DNA of 24,769 bases from Collodictyon triciliatum (Eukaryota > CRuMs): the NCBI GenBank assembly GCA_043381765.1, contig JBHJMP010001076.1:1-24769 (forward strand), read 5' to 3'. This document shows, piece by piece, positions 20,889-24,769 of this stretch; the first letter of the stretch is position 1; each line of letters begins with the position of its first letter. A model generated the notes under the pieces. That model saw nothing but the letters and a program-made list of their open reading frames with translations. It was not told where the DNA came from and made no database searches. Made by a program: the position numbers and the translations under genes.

Positions 20889-22837
20889 TTGGCCTATTTT
20901 TTGTATTGACGTTTTTTTTTTTGAAATATTATTAAAACGAGTACTCCTTTCGCCATTCACACTTGTGCTGCAAGAATCACGTCTCGTATAATTCAAACTC
21001 AGAAAACAAACGCATCGTCGGTGGAACTCCTGCAACGCCCAGAGAATATCCTTGGCTAACCTCTCTTCGCAAACGCGGAAGTTCTCGACGCTTCTATCGC
21101 CATTTCTGTGGAGGCTCCCTGGTGTATCCCAATCAAGTCTTCACTGCTGCTCATTGCAGTGACACTTCTGCGAGTAAAGTAGAAGGTCGTGTGCCTTTCT
21201 TTTCCTTCTACATAGCCCAGACTAGAATTCGTGTCGTTGCTTGAATCCTAGGTTTTTAACCCCCTCGAGTATCTTTTTTTTTTTTGAATACTAACCTTGC
21301 ATTTACAACATGCATGCCTCACAGCTGGTCTCGGGGACCACAATCTCGACGCCACGTCCGAGATTGGTGCTGAAGTCCGAAGAATCAAGACCATTGTTGT
21401 GCATCCCCGCTACAATCCCAACAGAATGGTGTTCGACTTTGCCATGTGGACTCTTACTAGGTTAGCTCCTCATGTTTTTTAAAAAAGATTCATGAAGGTT
21501 GTCTTTCACACCCAGACGAAGGCCAGGCAAATAAATGTCCGATTGTGTTTCTGCATGTACCTTTGGGTGCTCCAATACCAATCAGTACTGTATGTTAGAC
21601 TTTAACATATGTAAAATTGTAGCCCATCTACAAAAACCCCCGTGACTCTTGTGAATCCAACCCAAAATCTCACGTATTCCGGGGCTGTTGCAACCATTGC
21701 AGGATGGGGAACGACAAGTGTATGCTGACTCTTTCAAAGCTTTCTCCTCTCTTACCTGCACCTACCTATCTTCTCCCATCGAGGATTCCTAGTAAGTGAA
21801 TTGACTTTTCATTGCTTTCAGTATGAAGGGAATCTGTCGCCCGTCCTTCTGAAAGCCGTCATCCCTATCGTGGACAGAACGAAATGCACTGACCTGCTTG
21901 AGATGAGGATCACTGAATCCATGATTTGCGCTGGCTACGACCAGGGAGGAATTGATACGTGCCAAGGAGACAGCGGAGGCCCTATCTTTTTCAACGTATG
22001 ATGTGTGACCTGCAGAGTTTCACCAATATCATTTCTATAAATATGAAAACTTTTGCGGTAAAGGCGAGCTAATATCGTCTCTTTTTCTTTTCATGTCATT
22101 TTCTCCACTACAAAAGGTGAATGGAAGCCCTGTTGTGGTTGGTGATACCAGTTTCGGATTTGGGTGTGCCAGTCCTAACAGCCCTGGAGTCTACGGAAAT
22201 GCTCTAGTTGCTCTCCCCTTCATCGACGCCGTTAGCAAGGGCACAAGTATACTATCTGTTCTCTTTGAGTTTATTCTTATTCTTGCCCTTGTTTGTACTT
22301 CTGTTGTTGTTGTTCTTGGTGTTCATTATCTCGGTACAGAAGCACTTAACCAAATCCAACACAAACAGAATATCTGACCATCAAGTATGTGAGAATCACC
22401 TTCAACCCGTTTACCCAAAAGTTCACGATCTCCTCAAACGTCATCGACCTTGGCAAAAACACTGTGGTTAAGAACGCCTCTGTAAGTCAAATACACACAC
22501 GATTTTTACGAAACGTAATTAAATTGAGTGAATTAAATGAAAACTGCGTGCTTTCCTCCAGAGCGAGAAGTGAAGACAAGGTCTTTAACCATCAGTACCC
22601 TGTTGTCACCAACCTCCATTGTTTTGTATCTAGATTACCGTCACGCTGACATCCAATCTGCCCACCGGGACCAGTACCTTCACCTCCAGCGGCAGGACAT
22701 CTAGCTCTGGAAATTACTCCTTCACCCGGTCCGCTTCCGGCAGAGGGCTTTATGTCGCGTGCGTCACAGCTCTATCTGCCACAGGATACAGCAAGGTCGA
22801 CCTTTCGGAAAACTGCAGCGCTATGCAACTCCACTAA
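20571..22837 (+). CDS. Secreted trypsin-like serine protease (S1) with extra C-terminal domain
   Basis: Exons: 20571-20745, 21003-21185, 21325-21460, 21623-21719, 21822-21995, 22117-22246, 22369-22481, 22634-22837 (stop TAA). Phases all match, giving 403 residues. A signal peptide ([18 protein letters not shown]) and a pro-segment lead to the activation site R62-IVGG. The catalytic triad is complete: His109 (TAAHC), Asp157 (FDFAMW) and Ser248 (GDSGGP). Asp242, six residues before the serine, matches the S1-pocket aspartate, so cleavage after Arg/Lys is expected. The protease domain ends near residue 295. About 100 further residues, Thr/Ser-rich with alternating hydrophobics ([29 protein letters not shown]), look like a beta-sandwich that I do not recognise. 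The (TTTC)n repeat is in intron 1. The protein is probably secreted or vacuolar. It is the first of a tandem pair. Confidence 0.93.
20790..20890. repeat. (TTTC)n microsatellite in first intron of protease 1
   Basis: Roughly 25 copies of TTTC occur in the intron 20746-21002. The acceptor used (CAAACTCAG, ending 21002) is about 110 bases downstream. Confidence 0.97.
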
Positions 22838-23500
22838 GCCCAATGGGTTTCGGCTTCCAGCTTCTCTGGGCGCTTGCCTTGAAAGCGCTCAACAGCTCCT
22901 TACGCCATACTTTTGTGCTGTCCTGCTTCTCTTTGGCTCAAATCCTTGAGTTCAATCACGGCAATGACCCAAGCGCCTCACTCCCCAAACCCATAAAACA
23001 AAAACATAAACACGCTAGTTTGGACGATTCAATCTGGTTTCCTTTCTTTCATTACGCAAACAGCTTCACCAGCATCCGCCCAGACCAAGCGCAGCGCGAG
23101 TTGGAAGCACGACACATTCGATGTAGCGCCACATATGAAATTAATTGCTTTTTATACTCGACGGAAGCGCTTGACATCAAATCCCGCAAGCAATCCCCAA
23201 AGTATCCCAACTGTCAACGCGTTCGAGGCACATGCGGATACGCTCTCATCGCCAGGCATCATTCGAAGGCAGGATTGGCTTCCTGCAAGCTTCAGCGCCT
23301 TTTGAGCGCCGACTTGAGACCATGATAACGACCGATTCCACATATCACATCTGCGCCAAGAGTTGAGCCAAGTGTTCTGGTTTCCGCGTTTTCTACCTCA
23401 ATCAAACATCCTCCGAGCCGAACAAAGAGAGAAAATGAAAAGAAAAGAGAGACAAAAACTTCCCTCTGACAATCGGCGATAATCTCCCCAGCAAGGATAG
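22838..23500. other. Spacer between tandem proteases: 3' UTR, then leader of protease 2
   Basis: 663 bp with no recognisable exon. A + open frame at 22759-23325 overlaps the last protease-1 exon in another frame and has no known domain. A weak TATA-like TTTTTATAC at about 23149-23157 lies about 345 nt before the second protease ATG, a spacing similar to the first gene's. Confidence 0.4.
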
Positions 23501-24519
23501 ATGGCGGGTACGCAACCTTTCTTGCTCCTGGTCACTGTTGCCCTCGGCTTTTCAGTAGCCTTTGTCAAGAGCGAGCAGGTTTTCGAGAAACCCATCACGC
23601 GTGACCAACTGAAGCAGAAGCTCCACGATGAAGTTCTCTCCACAAAGGATTCTCACACCACAGACTCGCGGCCTAATGGTGAGTTATTCCTTCTTTATTG
23701 TTTGGTCTTTGGATGTGTAAAAAATAACACGGCGCTTTCATCTTTGTGTATACTACATTCGTCTTTGTGCCTGTATGTCTGAGCCTGGCTTGTGAGCATT
23801 CTGCGGTGGATATGGGTTTGGCGAGTTTCTCGATATAAATAAATATAACATAATGCAGAGGCTAGGCGTGTTGTTGGGGGAACACCAGTCACTCCTGGGC
23901 AGTATCCGTGGCTCGCATCTATTCGTGTTATCGGGCAAGGAAGTCGCTTCTACCGCCACCTATGCGGCGGCTCATTGATTGGCGAGCGTGTCGTGTTCAC
24001 TGCTGCTCACTGTAGCTTCTTTCCTCCAGGCATTGTTGAAGGTTCCCTGTACTTTCCATATTTACATATGTTTTCTATATATGTTATTTTAGGGTCTCCT
24101 TATATTACTGGAGTTGGAAAATCCGCGCCATATGGCAGGCTATATCCGTGCTGGGGTTTATATCTTCTCTCCACTAATCAAATATTAATGTAGTCGGATT
24201 GGGGGAGCATGACCTCGATGCAGAATACGAGGCTTGGTCAGAATCGCACCGCGTCAGGAGCGTGATTGTGCATCCGCGTTACGAATTCAATCCAGAACTA
24301 TTCGACTTTGCCATATGGATACTCGCAAAGTAATCAGAAATCGTACCATATCAGCATGTTGGCCTAGAAAAATGAATGATGTATTACATCCATCCCCGCT
24401 CACTACAGAGCGCACGATATAGTAAATCATCCATAGCTCCGGTAACTCTGGTTTCACAAGACCAGAACCTGACGCCTGATGGGGCAATGGCCACCGTCGC
24501 CGGGTGGGGAGCAACGAGC
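23501..24519 (+). CDS. Second trypsin-like serine protease (S1), 5' part, cut by window end
   Basis: Exons: 23501-23678, 23859-24041, 24194-24329, 24423-24519, with a donor GTATGA opening the next intron. It has a signal peptide ([17 protein letters not shown]), a pro-segment and the activation site R63-VVGG. His110 (FTAAHC) and Asp158 (LFDFAIW) of the catalytic triad are present, then GWGATS. The catalytic serine and C-terminus lie beyond the window. Exons 2, 3 and 4 have the same lengths (183, 136, 97 nt) and phases as those of the protease upstream, and shared segments such as FYRH.CGGSL show recent common ancestry. The N-terminal exon and leader are diverged. A role as a secreted digestive or processing enzyme is inferred from family only. 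Confidence 0.9.
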
Positions 24520-24564
24520 GTATGAAATATATCCTTTCCTTCGTTTATTTTATGTTTATTTTTC

Positions 24565-24769
24565 TTTACTCATTCTTTACTTCTTTACTTCTTTACTTCT
24601 TTACTTCTTTACCTCTTTACTTCTTTACTTCTTTACCTCTTTACTTCTTTACTTCTTTACTTCTTTACCTCTTTACTTCTTTACTTCTTTACTTCTTTAC
24701 TTCTTTACTTCTTTACTTCTTTACTTCTTTACTTCTTTACTTCTTTACTTCTTTACTTCTTTACTTCTT
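24565..24769. repeat. (TTCTTTAC)n octanucleotide satellite
   Basis: About 25 copies of an 8-base unit, with scattered CTCTTTAC variants at a partly regular spacing, run to the window end. It lies in the intron after exon 4 of the second protease and is probably collapsed or truncated at a contig end. Confidence 0.95.

Noticed and set aside
22759-23325. 188-codon open frame on +
   Set aside because: Its start overlaps the last protease exon in another frame. The rest has no recognisable family and fits UTR or spacer.

Overview
This is a eukaryotic nuclear contig. Every gene I can reconstruct is split by GT-AG introns, exons are richer in G+C than the AT-rich introns and spacers, microsatellites are abundant, and two runs of N (3429-3799 and 13823-14381) are assembly gaps. 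I find no bacterial-style operons, CRISPR arrays or insertion sequences. Short introns (mostly 40-350 bp), compact gene spacing and a mix of broadly eukaryotic and animal-like families suggest a protist or early-branching eukaryote. The sequence alone does not let me name the lineage.

I rebuilt eight protein-coding genes by joining exons whose splice phases match and whose junctions restore known folds. From left to right they are: (1) the 3' part of an ankyrin-repeat gene (+, 390-1452); (2) a TRIM-NHL protein with RING, B-box and six NHL blades (-, 5119-2181); (3) a 15-exon right-handed beta-helix protein with a long disordered tail (-, 10694-5686); (4) a LIM / helical rod / polyproline / WH2 actin-binding adaptor, with its LIM mostly hidden in the second gap (-, 14411-11781); (5) a ten-exon SDS22/PPP1R7 leucine-rich repeat regulator of protein phosphatase 1 (+, 14686-17105); (6) an eight-exon crotonase-family (enoyl-CoA hydratase/isomerase) gene (-, 19824-17689); (7) a complete secreted trypsin-like protease with an extra C-terminal domain (+, 20571-22837); (8) a tandem paralogue of that protease, cut off by the window end (+, 23501 onward).

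Genes 1 and 2 converge, genes 4 and 5 diverge from a 274-bp spacer, genes 5 and 6 converge, and genes 6 and 7 diverge. The two proteases share exact lengths for exons 2, 3 and 4 (183, 136 and 97 nt), which shows a local duplication. Nothing links all the genes into one pathway. The recurring themes are protein interaction scaffolds (ankyrin, TRIM-NHL, beta-helix, LIM-WH2, LRR) and a small secreted-protease cluster.

The most interesting items are the TRIM-NHL gene, whose RING has an 80-residue insertion between its sixth and seventh zinc ligands; the LIM-to-WH2 fusion with a WIP-like actin-binding segment; the beta-helix protein's disordered tail; the C-terminal domain on the protease; a 27-base C tract that serves as the polypyrimidine tract of a splice acceptor; and a crotonase lacking one of the two classical hydratase glutamates.
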